Part shown: positions 8,128-16,623 of the stretch, in pieces
How positions within the stretch are numbered: the stretch's first letter is position 1
How the letters are laid out: the number at the start of each line of letters is the position of its first letter
Position numbers and translations under genes: made by a program
Assembly: GCF_037023755.1 (NCBI RefSeq)
Contig: NZ_CP146100.1
Location: 2,668,501 to 2,732,500 of the forward strand
DNA length: 64,000 bases
Direction: 5' to 3'
Source: Saccharopolyspora sp. SCSIO 74807
Lineage (GTDB): Bacteria; Actinomycetota; Actinomycetes; Mycobacteriales; Pseudonocardiaceae
Notes under the pieces: model-generated
What the model saw: only the letters and a program-made list of their open reading frames with translations
Told to the model about the DNA's origin: nothing
Databases searched by the model: none

Positions 8128-9554
8128 CGCAGTGCGACGAGTGTGGGGCCCCGCTGTTCGAGCAGCGTTGAACCAACCGAGTCGACGCGCACCGGGCCTT
8201 GCCAGCCCTGCCGGTCGATCGGGATCGTCCGCTCGCGGGCCCCGGTGTTGCGATCCACCACGGCGAGCCCGTCGCGGACGGGCACGAGCAGCTTGCCGCC
8301 GAACAGCGCACCCGGCCCGAGCGTGTCCGGGACCGTCCACAGCGGTTCGAGCGTGGCCGAGTCTAACGCGACCGTGCCGGTCCCGGTGTGCCAGTACCGC
8401 ATCCCGCTGACCGAAGCCCCGCCGATGCCGCGCACCTTGTCCTCGACCTGCTCGTACTGCTCGTCGTTCAGCGTGCTCACCCGGTACGGCTGTTCCGGAG
8501 TGGCGGCGGCCAGCCCGGCGAGCACGGACTGCTCGGTGATCCGCGGGTCGAAGCGGCTCAACGCGGCCGCGAGCGCACGCGCGGTCCGCTCCCGCTGCGG
8601 CACGTCCGGGCGCACGGCGACCGTCCACACCTTGTCCGGCGACACCGGCTCCACCCCGTCCGCGGGGACGGGAGCGTCCGCAGGCATCGGGGACTGGGAC
8701 TGCACGCTGCCGGTGGCGTTGTTGTAGACCACGAGCTGCCCGGTGTCGCGCAGGAACACCGCGGTCCGGTTCCCGGTGACCGACACCGCCGTGGCCTCGG
8801 AGCCGCCGAGGACGGTGCTGAAGACCTCCTCCGGCTGCTCGTTGTCCTGCGGGTGCGCCTTGAGCACGGTCAGCCGCTTGTGCACGTCGGTCGGGCAGTC
8901 CTCGATCACCGCGATGCGGCCGTTGCCGACGGCGGTGGAGGGGTAGCTGCAGTCCGGGCGGCGGATGTTGTTGTTGGCGTTCTTCAGCGCGGGCATGATC
9001 CCGTACTGCTGAGTCCGCACCAGGTCGGAACGCCAGGTGCCCAGCACCCGCTGCCCGGTGGCGGTGACGTAGGTGCCGTCGCTGAGCAGCCGGGTGCCGA
9101 ACTCGGCATCGGAGTTGCGGGCGGGTCCGCGCACCCCGGTGCTGCCCTGCAACGTGCTGACCTCGCTGCAGTTGGCTTCCTTGCGGTACACCGCGATCGC
9201 CCGGTTCCACTCGGACCCGACCGTGCACAGCGGCAGGTCCCGCGCGTAGCGCCAGCGGACCGCACCGGTGGCGGGGTCGTGGCCGAGCACCTCGCCGCCT
9301 TCGGCGCTGACCGCTGCGGGACCGGCGACCACCGGTTGCGGGGTTGCCGGGCTCGGGGCGCGCCAGGCTTCGCGCAGCGCGGCGGGAACCTCCGCGGGCT
9401 CGGCGGCGCGCTGGATGGAGCGCTGGGCGGGTTCGGAGTCGGTGGCGCGGGCGTCGCTGCGCAGCCACACGACCAGGCCTGCGACGACCACCGCCACCAG
9501 GATCAGCGCCACCGCGACGAGGTCGGACCGCGTCCGCCGTTCCGGCCGTACCAC
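8124..9554 (-). CDS. Membrane-anchored PQQ-like beta-propeller protein (Rv3212-like)
   Basis: The frame is open to 9752, but the GTG at 9554, preceded by GGGAG, begins a typical membrane anchor: basic RPERRTRSD then a hydrophobic helix at about residues 11-30. The remaining 440 residues are extracytoplasmic, with repeated beta-strand blade patterns such as VRWRYARDLP, TAVFLRDTGQLVVY and GTVALDSATLEPLW, which suggest a PQQ-like/WD-type propeller. Its neighbour is the DEAD-box helicase, matching the order Rv3211-Rv3212 in M. tuberculosis as I recall it. Function is unknown; a role in envelope assembly is possible. Both ends abut tandem repeats. Confidence 0.75.
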   Translation of the reverse strand: MVRPERRTRSDLVAVALILVAVVVAGLVVWLRSDARATDSEPAQRSIQRAAEPAEVPAALREAWRAPSPATPQPVVAGPAAVSAEGGEVLGHDPATGAVRWRYARDLPLCTVGSEWNRAIAVYRKEANCSEVSTLQGSTGVRGPARNSDAEFGTRLLSDGTYVTATGQRVLGTWRSDLVRTQQYGIMPALKNANNNIRRPDCSYPSTAVGNGRIAVIEDCPTDVHKRLTVLKAHPQDNEQPEEVFSTVLGGSEATAVSVTGNRTAVFLRDTGQLVVYNNATGSVQSQSPMPADAPVPADGVEPVSPDKVWTVAVRPDVPQRERTARALAAALSRFDPRITEQSVLAGLAAATPEQPYRVSTLNDEQYEQVEDKVRGIGGASVSGMRYWHTGTGTVALDSATLEPLWTVPDTLGPGALFGGKLLVPVRDGLAVVDRNTGARERTIPIDRQGWQGPVRVDSVGSTLLEQRGPTLVALR

Positions 9555-9563
9555 TGCACTCCC

Positions 9564-9660
9564 TGTAGTTCCGGTGACTGGGCTGTAGTCCGGTGACTGG
9601 GCCGCATCCCGGTGACCGGGCCGCATTCCGGCGATCGGGCCCGCATCTCGGTGCTCGCCC
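9564..9660. repeat. About 20-bp tandem repeat, four to five units
   Basis: Units beginning at about 9564, 9584, 9604, 9623 and 9643 share the core CCGGTGACTGGGC, drifting to CCGGTGACCGGGC and CGATCGGGCCC. The array starts 10 bases upstream of the GTG of the minus-strand PQQ-like gene, so it occupies that gene's leader and promoter region. Confidence 0.8.
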
Positions 9661-9822
9661 GCCGAGCCTAGCCACCCGGTCGGTCCGCTCGGCCAAGCGC
9701 CCGCCGCAGGATCGGCCGTTCGCGGCCGGCCGGGATGGGCGGGCGATGACACCTCGCGGCGCCGTGTCGTCAGCGCCTACCGGCGGACCGGTCTCAGCGA
9801 GACGACGCGGCGCACCGTCGGG

Positions 9823-11481
9823 TCATTCCGCGGCGGAGTCGGTGTTGCCCGCCGAACCGCCGCCACCGCCGCGGCGCCTGCGCCGCCGCTTGCGCGGGCC
9901 AGCGGTCTTCTCGGCGTCACCGCCGGATTCGGCGGGCTGGCTGCCGGTTTCGACGCTCACGCCGCCGCGGGTGCGCCTGCGCTGCCTGCTGCGGCCCGCG
10001 GGGCGGTTCTCCGAGCCGGACTCGCCCTGCTCACCGCCGGAGCCGCCGCGGGTGCGCCTGCGCGGTTTGCGCTTGCGCTTGGCGTCCTCGTCCGGCTCGG
10101 CCGCCAGGCCGTCGCGGGTGCGCTTGGACAGCGGCAGCCGCCCGCTCGCGTCCGTGGGGATGCCCAGGTCGGCGTAGAGGTGCGCCGAGGTCGAGTAGGT
10201 CTCCACCGGCTCCGGCTTGTCCAGGCCGAGCGTGTCGCTGATCAGCTTCCAGCGGGATTCCTCGTCCCAGTCGACCAGCGTGATCGCCACGCCCTCGCGC
10301 CCGGCGCGGCCGGTGCGGCCGATGCGGTGCACGTAGGTCTTCTCGTCGTCCGGGCACTGCAGGTTGACCACGTGCGTCACCGCGGCCACGTCGATGCCGC
10401 GGGCGGCGACGTCGGTGGCGACCAGCGTGTCGACCTTGCCGGAGCGGAACGCCCGCAGCGCCTGCTCGCGGGCGCCCTGCCCGAGGTCGCCGTGCACCGA
10501 CGCGGCCGCGAACCCGCGCTCGACCAGCTCGTCGGAGAGCTTCTGCGCGGTCCGCTTGGTCCGCGTGAAGATCATCGTGAGCCCGCGGTCCTCGGCTTGC
10601 AGCGCCCGGGCGAGCAGCTCGGTCTTGTCCATCGCGTGCGCGCGGTAGACGAACTGCTTGGTGCGCTCGTGGATGGCGCCCGCGTCGGCCTGCTCGGCGC
10701 GGATGTGCGTCGGCTTGTTCAGGAACGTGCGAGCGAGCGTGAGGATCGGGCCCGGCATGGTCGCCGAGAACAGCATCGTCTGGCGCTGCTCCGGCACCAT
10801 GTGCAGGATCCGCTCGATGTCCGGCAGGAAGCCGAGGTCGAGCATCTCGTCGGCCTCGTCCAGCACCAGCCCGTTGACCTTGCCCAGCACCAGCTGCTGC
10901 TGCTCGGCGAGGTCCAGCAACCGGCCGGGAGTGCCGATGACCAGGTCGACGCCCGCCTTGAGGCCCTCGATCTGCTGCTCGTACGGCCGCCCGCCGTAGA
11001 CCGCCAGGGTGCGGATGCCCAGGTGCTTGCCCGCGTCGGTGAGGTCCCGCGCCACCTGCACGCACAGCTCGCGCGTCGGCACCACGACCAGCGCCTGCGG
11101 AGTCCCGTCGCCGGGCACCTGCAGCCGCTGCAGCAGCGGGACGCCGAAGCCGAGCGTCTTGCCGGTGCCGGTGCGGGCCTGCCCGATCAGGTCTTCGCCG
11201 CGCAGTGCCAGCGGCAGCGTCAGTTCCTGGATCGCGAAGGTGTGCTCGATGTTCGCCTCGCTCAGCGCGCGCACGATCTCCGGGTGCACGTCCAGCTCGG
11301 CGAAGGTCGGGGTGTCGGGGGCGCTGCTCTCCGCGTGCAGCGGCGCGGCCTCCTCGTCGGGGGCGCCGGTCTCGCTGTGCTCGAAAGCGTGCGCGTCCTC
11401 GGTGCCGTGCTGGGTCGACGGTTCGTCGGTGGCCTGTTCGGCCAGTTCGTTGTTGAGGGTCAGAGTGATCGCCTCTCTCAA
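9823..11481 (-). CDS. DEAD-box RNA helicase (RhlE/DeaD type)
   Basis: All helicase motifs are present: Q motif (FAIQELTLP), Walker A (ARTGTGKT, about residues 102-109), PTRELCVQ, TPGRLLDL, the DEAD box (VLDEADEM), SAT, and HRIGRTGR. The protein unwinds or remodels RNA using ATP, in ribosome assembly or mRNA turnover. A 50-residue acidic N-terminal extension and an arginine/glycine-rich tail (KRKRKPRRRTRGG, later RKRRRRRRGGGGG) are typical of actinobacterial members. Initiation is unclear: the frame opens with TTG at 11481 with no ribosome site, while GAGAGG lies 8 bases before a CTG at 11463. No ATG or GTG lies near either site. Confidence 0.95.
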   Translation of the reverse strand: MREAITLTLNNELAEQATDEPSTQHGTEDAHAFEHSETGAPDEEAAPLHAESSAPDTPTFAELDVHPEIVRALSEANIEHTFAIQELTLPLALRGEDLIGQARTGTGKTLGFGVPLLQRLQVPGDGTPQALVVVPTRELCVQVARDLTDAGKHLGIRTLAVYGGRPYEQQIEGLKAGVDLVIGTPGRLLDLAEQQQLVLGKVNGLVLDEADEMLDLGFLPDIERILHMVPEQRQTMLFSATMPGPILTLARTFLNKPTHIRAEQADAGAIHERTKQFVYRAHAMDKTELLARALQAEDRGLTMIFTRTKRTAQKLSDELVERGFAAASVHGDLGQGAREQALRAFRSGKVDTLVATDVAARGIDVAAVTHVVNLQCPDDEKTYVHRIGRTGRAGREGVAITLVDWDEESRWKLISDTLGLDKPEPVETYSTSAHLYADLGIPTDASGRLPLSKRTRDGLAAEPDEDAKRKRKPRRRTRGGSGGEQGESGSENRPAGRSRQRRRTRGGVSVETGSQPAESGGDAEKTAGPRKRRRRRRGGGGGSAGNTDSAAE

Positions 11482-12009
11482 ATACCGGCGCGCTCTCGCC
11501 CGGCCGGTTCGGCCGGCATGGCGGCGACGCCCTCCGGCACGGTGGCCGCGTCCACTGCGCGGCCGGTCGCGACTATCGCGTTCCTCGTGCTCGTGGTCAC
11601 CGATGTGATGGTGCGCGCCCCTGTTCGATCAGCGGTGGTCCCGCTGCTGGTTTCGGTCGGCATCACGGCGCGGAACTCGCTCCGCGCCCCCTGCCGCCGG
11701 TCTATCCGGCACAGGTAACGCCCGGGGACTCCCGCACTTGTCCGTCTCCGGGCGACCGGCCGCTGCACGGGGTGGGACCGTGGCCCGCTTGGCGAAAGCC
11801 TGCGACTCCGTGCGAGGAGAGGGGTCCGCTGCCGGTTGCCTGATGCCTATTGGCTTCTGCGACCGCCAGGATACCTGGTACCACCGCGTTCCCGGTTGGC
11901 AACGTGCCGGTGGCCACCACGTCCGGCGGGCCGACGCGCGCGGTCGGGCCCGCTCGGCGCCGCGCCACCGATCCACATCCGGTGGCGACGAGCGCTTAGG
12001 CTTCGGGGT
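11482..12009. other. 528-bp region between divergent genes
   Basis: It separates the helicase gene (minus) from the MiaE-like gene (plus). An open frame on the minus strand (11478-11768) overlaps the helicase start, but it lacks a ribosome site and any known domain, so I treat it as leader sequence. A CCAGG-ATA-CCTGG palindrome lies near 11867. DEAD-box helicase mRNAs often have long regulatory leaders. Confidence 0.45.
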
Positions 12010-12765
12010 ATGACTGATCCCCGCTCGGCCGACGCCTCCACCGCGAATGCGGCCGACGTGTCCGCCGCGGACGCGGCCGACGCCTCCGCCGCGGAGACCG
12101 ATTCCGACGCCGACCCGGCCGAACCCAAGTACTCCGAGGGGGTCGTCGACCTGCTGGCCGCCCTCGCCTACGGCGAGCTGTCCGCGTTCGACCGGCTGGC
12201 CGAAGACGCCCGCACGGCGCCCACGCTGTCCGGGCGGGCGGCGCTGGCCAGCATGGCCGCGGCCGAGATCGGGCACTACCGGATGCTGGACGAGACGCTG
12301 GCGCGCCGCGGTGTGGTGACCGCCGAGGTGATGCGCCCGTTCGTCGAACCGTTCGACGAGTTCAACGCCTCCACCGCTCCGCACTCCTGGCTGGAGTCGC
12401 TGGTCAAGGCGTACGTCGGCGACGGGCTCGCTGCGGACTTCTACCGCGAGGTCGCGGAGTGGCTGGACCCGTCCACCCGCGAGCTGGTGCTGACCGTGCT
12501 CGCCGACACCGGGCATTCCGCGTTCGCCGAGCGGGAGGTGCTGGCCGCCTGCGAGCACGACCGCTCGCTGCGGGACAAGCTGACCTTGTGGGGCAGGAGG
12601 CTGCTGGGCGAGGCGGTCACGCAGGCGCAGCGGGTGGTCGCCGAGCGGGACGCGCTGGCCGAGTTGATCATCACCGGCTCCGGCGACCTCACCGGTATCG
12701 CCACGCTGTTCCGCCGGTTGCAGAACAACCACACCAAACGAATGTCCCGCCTCGGCCTGGGCTGA
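12010..12765 (+). CDS. MiaE-like ferritin-fold protein (Rv3210c-like)
   Basis: After a 40-residue low-complexity N-terminus rich in Ala, Asp and Ser, the remainder is an all-helical ferritin-like domain. Candidate metal ligands occur in [31 protein letters not shown] and DTGHSAFAE, a spacing compatible with a di-iron four-helix bundle as in tRNA hydroxylase MiaE. Actinobacterial members of this MiaE_2-type family are not shown to modify tRNA. The ATG at 12010 has GGGG just upstream. The N-terminus contains a 24-bp tandem duplication (GCGGCCGACGTGTCC and its near copy). Confidence 0.75.
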   Translation: MTDPRSADASTANAADVSAADAADASAAETDSDADPAEPKYSEGVVDLLAALAYGELSAFDRLAEDARTAPTLSGRAALASMAAAEIGHYRMLDETLARRGVVTAEVMRPFVEPFDEFNASTAPHSWLESLVKAYVGDGLAADFYREVAEWLDPSTRELVLTVLADTGHSAFAEREVLAACEHDRSLRDKLTLWGRRLLGEAVTQAQRVVAERDALAELIITGSGDLTGIATLFRRLQNNHTKRMSRLGLG

Positions 12766-12922
12766 AGTGCCTGTCTTCGAGCTGGTTCTGCCGTACGCGG
12801 TCGGTGTAGAGCGCTCGCTCGCCGGGCGTAACGCCTGTTCGCCCCGGGTGCAGGCCCGGTCGGGCGGGCCTGGGATAGCCTTTCGTGGCGTAACCATCAG
12901 CAGCGAGCTACGGAGGTCAAGC

Positions 12923-13150
12923 GTGGAGGTCAAGATCGGCGTCGTGGACAGCCCGCGCGAGCTCACCGTCGCCAGCGGTCAGTCCCAGGCCGAGGTCGAG
13001 TCGCTGGTCGCCGACGCGCTGAAGACGTCCGACGGGGTGCTGGCGCTGGCCGATCAGAAGGGGCGCCGCTACCTGGTGCCGTCGGCCAAGCTGGCCTACG
13101 TCGAGATCGGTCCCGCCGAGTCGCAGCGGGTCGGTTTCGGCGTCCAGTGA
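12923..13150 (+). CDS. DUF3107 family protein (TB9.4-like)
   Basis: A 75-residue protein beginning MEVKIGVVDSPRELTV, with the family's conserved C-terminal KLAYVEIG. The GTG at 12923 follows CGGAGG with 6-base spacing. DUF3107 proteins are small, acidic and widely conserved in actinobacteria; M. tuberculosis Rv3208A (TB9.4) lies next to a TetR gene in the same order. The alternating strands and one helix predict a small ubiquitin-like or ACT-like fold, but no activity is established. A perfect terminator follows 6 bases after the stop. Confidence 0.9.
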   Translation: MEVKIGVVDSPRELTVASGQSQAEVESLVADALKTSDGVLALADQKGRRYLVPSAKLAYVEIGPAESQRVGFGVQ

Positions 13151-13155
13151 GCAAG

Positions 13156-13194
13156 ACCGTGCCCCCACTCGCGAGTGGGGGCACGGTGCTTTTC
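13156..13194 (+). terminator. Perfect Rho-independent terminator
   Basis: Arms ACCGTGCCCCCACTCG (13156-13171) and CGAGTGGGGGCACGGT (13172-13187) form an uninterrupted 16-bp inverted repeat, followed by GCTTTTC. It ends DUF3107 transcription. The structure is symmetric, so it could also stop the convergent DUF4873 transcript. Confidence 0.92.
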
Positions 13195-13216
13195 GGGCTC
13201 GTTGCGCCCAGGCGGT

Positions 13217-13567
13217 TCAGTCCGCCGAATCCGGGATCTCGAACGGGGGCTTGCCGAGCCCCGAGATCCGGAACCGGTTCCACGGGTCCGGGTCGGACAG
13301 CGTGCCCACCGCCTGGCCTTGCCTGGTCCGCAGCACCACGTCCGTCTTGCGCCCGCCCGCGAGCTCGGTGACGCCCTCGTCCGCGGACAGTCGGCCGTAC
13401 CAGTGGAAGCGGCCGTCGATGGGCTGGAAGTGCCCGCGCAGCACCACTTCCACCGCCACCTCGCGCTCCGCGGTGAAGATCACCGCAGCGCCCCGGTAGT
13501 CCTCGTCGTCGTGGTCGGCCTGCTGCTGGTCGGTTCGCTGCTGGGCGGGCTCGGTAAGCTCGGTCAC
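13217..13567 (-). CDS. DUF4873 family protein
   Basis: The GTG at 13567 lies 6 bases after AGGAG and gives 116 residues; the longer open frame upstream is not supported. The conserved core contains YRGAAVIF, a predicted beta-rich segment EVAVEVVLRGHFQPIDG, and the motif RFHWYGRL. DUF4873 domains are found alone or fused to flavin-dependent monooxygenases in actinobacteria; their function is unknown. The gene is 14 bases downstream of a TetR gene on the same strand and is probably co-transcribed with it, opposite an AurF-type oxygenase, which suggests a small-molecule oxidation context. Confidence 0.85.
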   Translation of the reverse strand: MTELTEPAQQRTDQQQADHDDEDYRGAAVIFTAEREVAVEVVLRGHFQPIDGRFHWYGRLSADEGVTELAGGRKTDVVLRTRQGQAVGTLSDPDPWNRFRISGLGKPPFEIPDSAD

Positions 13568-13581
13568 GGCTGCTCCTGATC

Positions 13582-14343
13582 TCAACTTCCGGTGTTGCGG
13601 TCGTCGTCCTCGTCCTCGACCAGGTGCAGCTGGGTGTCCAGCTCCACCAGCTCCAGCGGCTCGTCCGGGTCGATCACGATCCCGCCGGAGCGCAGCACGC
13701 CGTCGATGGCGTGCCAGATGATCCGCGACAGGTAGCCGGTGAGGTCCTCCCGGCTCATCGACTGCCGTTCGAGCCACCAGTCACCGCTGGCCTGCACCAT
13801 GCCGACCAGCCCGTGGCTCCACGCCTCCACGCCGCCGGAGTCCAGCCCGAGCGCGCGCATGTACTGCCCGAGCAGCCGCGAGAGCGAATTGGCGATCTCG
13901 GTCTTCTCCGCGAGGACCGGGTCGTCGCGCACCGGCTTGTCGGCGAAGGTGCGCCGCACGACGAACCGGTACAGGTCCGGGTACTGCTCGATCACGCCGA
14001 GGTAGGTGCTGATCAGCCGCCGGATCCGCTGGTTCGGGCTGCCGTCCCTGGCGAGTTCGGGCGTGAGGCGGCGCATCAGCAGCTCGGTGCCCCACTGCCC
14101 GACGGCCAGGTACAGGTCGCTCTTGTCGTGGAAGTGCCGGTACAGCACGGGTTTGCTGACCCCGGCCGTGGCGGCGATGTCGTCCATGCCGACTTCGGCG
14201 CCGTGCTCGGCGATGGCGCGGACGGTGGCCTCGACGAACTCGGCGCGCCGGGCCTGGCGGTGTTCGCGCCAGCGCTCGCGGCGGGCGTCGCCGCGGTCGG
14301 GCTCTTCGGAGGCGGCCTTGACAGGCCGGGTGCGTTGGCTCAC
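13582..14343 (-). CDS. TetR-family regulator
   Basis: An N-terminal helix-turn-helix reads MDDIAATAGVSKPVLYRHF, followed by DKSDLY, the TetR signature. The C-terminal ligand/dimerisation domain has ELLMRRLTPEL and later YLSRIIWHAIDG, as in many actinobacterial TetR proteins of unknown ligand. I choose the GTG at 14343 (253 aa); the open frame runs 11 codons further through the candidate operator. A basic linker of 30 residues precedes the HTH. It is divergent from the oxygenase gene, and a 17-bp palindrome lies between them, so autoregulation and control of the oxygenase operon are likely. Confidence 0.93.
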   Translation of the reverse strand: MSQRTRPVKAASEEPDRGDARRERWREHRQARRAEFVEATVRAIAEHGAEVGMDDIAATAGVSKPVLYRHFHDKSDLYLAVGQWGTELLMRRLTPELARDGSPNQRIRRLISTYLGVIEQYPDLYRFVVRRTFADKPVRDDPVLAEKTEIANSLSRLLGQYMRALGLDSGGVEAWSHGLVGMVQASGDWWLERQSMSREDLTGYLSRIIWHAIDGVLRSGGIVIDPDEPLELVELDTQLHLVEDEDDDRNTGS

Positions 14344-14358
14344 GCTACCCAAGTTAGC

Positions 14359-14375
14359 TGTTACTCGAAGTAACA
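14359..14375. promoter_or_regulatory. Candidate TetR operator
   Basis: TGTTACTCGAAGTAACA is a perfect palindrome with 7-base arms around a CGA centre. It sits between the divergent tetR gene (start 14343) and the oxygenase gene (start 14442). Palindromes of 15-20 bp at this position are standard TetR-family sites. Confidence 0.75.
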
Positions 14376-14441
14376 TGCAACGCCGCGGGGCGGCGACCGA
14401 CCGCGACCGGCAGACCCCGCGACCGGAACAGGAGCACTTCC

Positions 14442-15341
14442 ATGACCAGGACCTTGCAGGTCAACGACCGGGAGAAGACCGCTGCCCGGCTGCTGAAGTC
14501 GTCGGCGAAGAACAGCTACGACCCCGACGTGGACATCGACTGGGACGCGCCCCTGGCCGAGGACGCGCCGTACATCCCGTTCAAGCGCTGCAGCCTCTAC
14601 GGCACGCACCTGTGGGATCGGCTCGACGAGCAGCAGCGCGTCGAACTGACCAAGCACGAGTTCGCCAGCATCGCCTCGAACGGCCTCTGGTTCGAGGTGC
14701 TGCTGATGCAGATGCTGCTCAAGGAGTTCTACAACTCCGATCCGCGCACCAGCCACGCCCAGTACGCGCTGACCGAAGTCGCCGACGAGTGCAGGCACTC
14801 CACGATGTTCGCCAAGGCGGTGGACCGCATCGGCGCGCCCGCCTACGGGCCGGTGCCGCTGCTGCGCCAGGGCGGCCGCATCCTGCCCGCCCTGCTGAAG
14901 GGGCCGTCCGCGTTCGCTTCGATCCTGGTCGCCGAGGAGGTCCTGGACCGCTTCCAGCGCGACCAGATGTACGACGAGCAGGTGCAACCGCTGGTGCGCA
15001 TGGTCAACCGGATCCACGTGCTGGAGGAGGCCCGGCACGTCACCTTCGCCCGCGAAGAGGTCACCAGGCGGATGGCCGAGTGCAACGCCGCCGAGCGGGC
15101 CTACCACCAGTACATGACGGCGTTCGTCTCCTACGCGGTCTGCTTCAGCCTGATCAACCCGCGGGTCTACAAGTCCGTCGGGATCCGCCCGCGCGACGGG
15201 CACGCCGCCGCGTGGGCGAACCCGCACTTCCAGGAGACGCTGCACTGGGGCGGGGAGAAGATCATGAGCTTCCTGGGCGAGGCCGGGCTGGTCGGAAAGC
15301 CCGGAATGAGCTGGTGGAAGCGGGCGCACCTGATCCGCTGA
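14442..15341 (+). CDS. AurF-type di-iron oxygenase
   Basis: Family PF11583 is indicated by the metal-binding helices: ASNGLWFEVLLMQ, ALTEVADECRHSTMF, LVAEEVLDRF and HVLEEARHVTFAREE. Together they supply the glutamates and histidines of a di-iron site (compare ECRHS and EEARH with AurF). AurF oxidises an aromatic amine to a nitro group; related actinobacterial enzymes act on other amines or fatty-acyl substrates. The length (299 aa) is normal. ATG at 14442 behind AGGAG. A co-directional alpha/beta hydrolase follows after 104 bases, and the divergent TetR probably controls both. Confidence 0.88.
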   Translation: MTRTLQVNDREKTAARLLKSSAKNSYDPDVDIDWDAPLAEDAPYIPFKRCSLYGTHLWDRLDEQQRVELTKHEFASIASNGLWFEVLLMQMLLKEFYNSDPRTSHAQYALTEVADECRHSTMFAKAVDRIGAPAYGPVPLLRQGGRILPALLKGPSAFASILVAEEVLDRFQRDQMYDEQVQPLVRMVNRIHVLEEARHVTFAREEVTRRMAECNAAERAYHQYMTAFVSYAVCFSLINPRVYKSVGIRPRDGHAAAWANPHFQETLHWGGEKIMSFLGEAGLVGKPGMSWWKRAHLIR

Positions 15342-15445
15342 TCCCGTCCCGGCGGCCGCGCCATCGACCCGCGGCCGTGCAGCCCCGATCCGGCCGCCGC
15401 CGCGCCCGGCGGCGGCCGGAACCGCCCTAGCCGAACAGGAACGCG

Positions 15446-16354
15446 ATGACCACCACCATCGGCCCCGCCGTCGAGAAGTACTTCACCGCGGGTGACGGGA
15501 CGAAGCTGCGCCTGCGGGAAGAAGGCGCGCCCGACGCCCCGATCACCCTCGTGCTGGTGCACGGCTGGACGCTCAGCTCGGAGATCTGGGACCGGGTCGT
15601 GCCCGCGGTCACCACGGCCTCGGAAGTCCGCGTGCTGCGGTACGACCTGCGCGGGCACGGCGACTCCGACGCGGCGCCCGCCGGGGCGGCCTCCGTCGCG
15701 CGGTGCGCCGACGACCTCGCAGAACTCATCGCCGAGCGGGTGCCGACCGGCCCGGTCGTGCTGGCCGGGCACTCCATGGGCGGCATGACGATCATGGCGC
15801 TGGCCGAGCGCCACCCCGAGCTGTTCGCCGAGCGGGTGGCCGCGGCGGCGTTGGTCGCCACCTCCAGCGGCGACCTGGTCGCGCCGCCGCTCGGGCTGCC
15901 CCGCCCGGTGGCCCGGACCGTGCACCGCGGCGAGCTGCTGGTGCGGGCGCAATTGGCCGAAGCGCGCGGAAAGCGGGTGAGCAAGTACCCGGCGCCGCTG
16001 CGGCCGGGGATGCGGTGGCTGCTGTTCGGCTCGCGGCCGCAGCGGCGCGACATCGCCGCCACCGCACGCTGGGTGGCCGACTGCAATCCCGCGAACATGG
16101 CCGCGTTCCGCGCCTCGCTCGCCGAGCACGAGCGCACGCACGCGCTCGCGGCGCTGCGCAACATCCCAGTGGTAGTGCTGGCGGGCCTGGCCGACCGGCT
16201 CTGCCCGCTGCCGCACGCCCGGCGGATCGCCGACGCGTTGCCGGACGCGGAGCTGCTGCTCTACGCCGGTGCGGGCCACATGCTGCCGCTGGAGCGCACC
16301 GACGAGGTCGCCGACCGGATCACCGAGCTCCTCGACACCGCCACCCGCTCCTGA
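15446..16354 (+). CDS. Alpha/beta hydrolase
   Basis: The fold is clear: oxyanion motif LVHGWTLSSEIWD, nucleophile elbow GHSMGG with the catalytic serine, a later acidic residue in LAGLADRLCPLPHA, and the catalytic histidine in GAGHMLPLE. At 302 aa it lacks a large lid or signal peptide, so it is a cytoplasmic esterase or related enzyme. ATG at 15446 follows CAGGAA. Its position behind the AurF-type oxygenase suggests it hydrolyses a precursor or product of that oxidation, but the substrate cannot be named. Confidence 0.9.
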   Translation: MTTTIGPAVEKYFTAGDGTKLRLREEGAPDAPITLVLVHGWTLSSEIWDRVVPAVTTASEVRVLRYDLRGHGDSDAAPAGAASVARCADDLAELIAERVPTGPVVLAGHSMGGMTIMALAERHPELFAERVAAAALVATSSGDLVAPPLGLPRPVARTVHRGELLVRAQLAEARGKRVSKYPAPLRPGMRWLLFGSRPQRRDIAATARWVADCNPANMAAFRASLAEHERTHALAALRNIPVVVLAGLADRLCPLPHARRIADALPDAELLLYAGAGHMLPLERTDEVADRITELLDTATRS

Positions 16355-16433
16355 GCAGAGGACGCACCGCCAAGACGTGATCGAACCGTCAGCCCGTCGC
16401 ACCGCCCCAGCGGTCCGTTCGCCGCCGCAGTTT

Positions 16434-16488
16434 CCGAGTGAACGGACTCTCGGCCCAATCCATTGGGACCGGCGGTCCGTTCACTCGG
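16434..16488. repeat. Palindromic repeat, copy A
   Basis: Perfect 14-bp arms CCGAGTGAACGGAC (16434-16447) and GTCCGTTCACTCGG (16475-16488) around an inner palindrome CCCAAT-CC-ATTGGG. It ends 80-135 bases after the hydrolase stop and is followed by GCTTTTCG. It belongs to a family with copies at 55530, 58273 and 58401. Confidence 0.9.
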
Positions 16489-16623
16489 AGCTTTTCGTGC
16501 GCACGACGCACCTGAGAGAGTTGCTGCTCTGTTCGGCGTAGTGCCGCAGGGCTGAACGGCGGCTCGCGCCGGTGCTGCCGTCGCAACAAGAATCCCCGCA
16601 CCACCGTCGGCAGGGGAGCGGAT

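Noticed and set aside
11478-11768. 96-codon frame overlapping the helicase start
   Set aside because: It lacks a ribosome site and any family match; more likely leader sequence.
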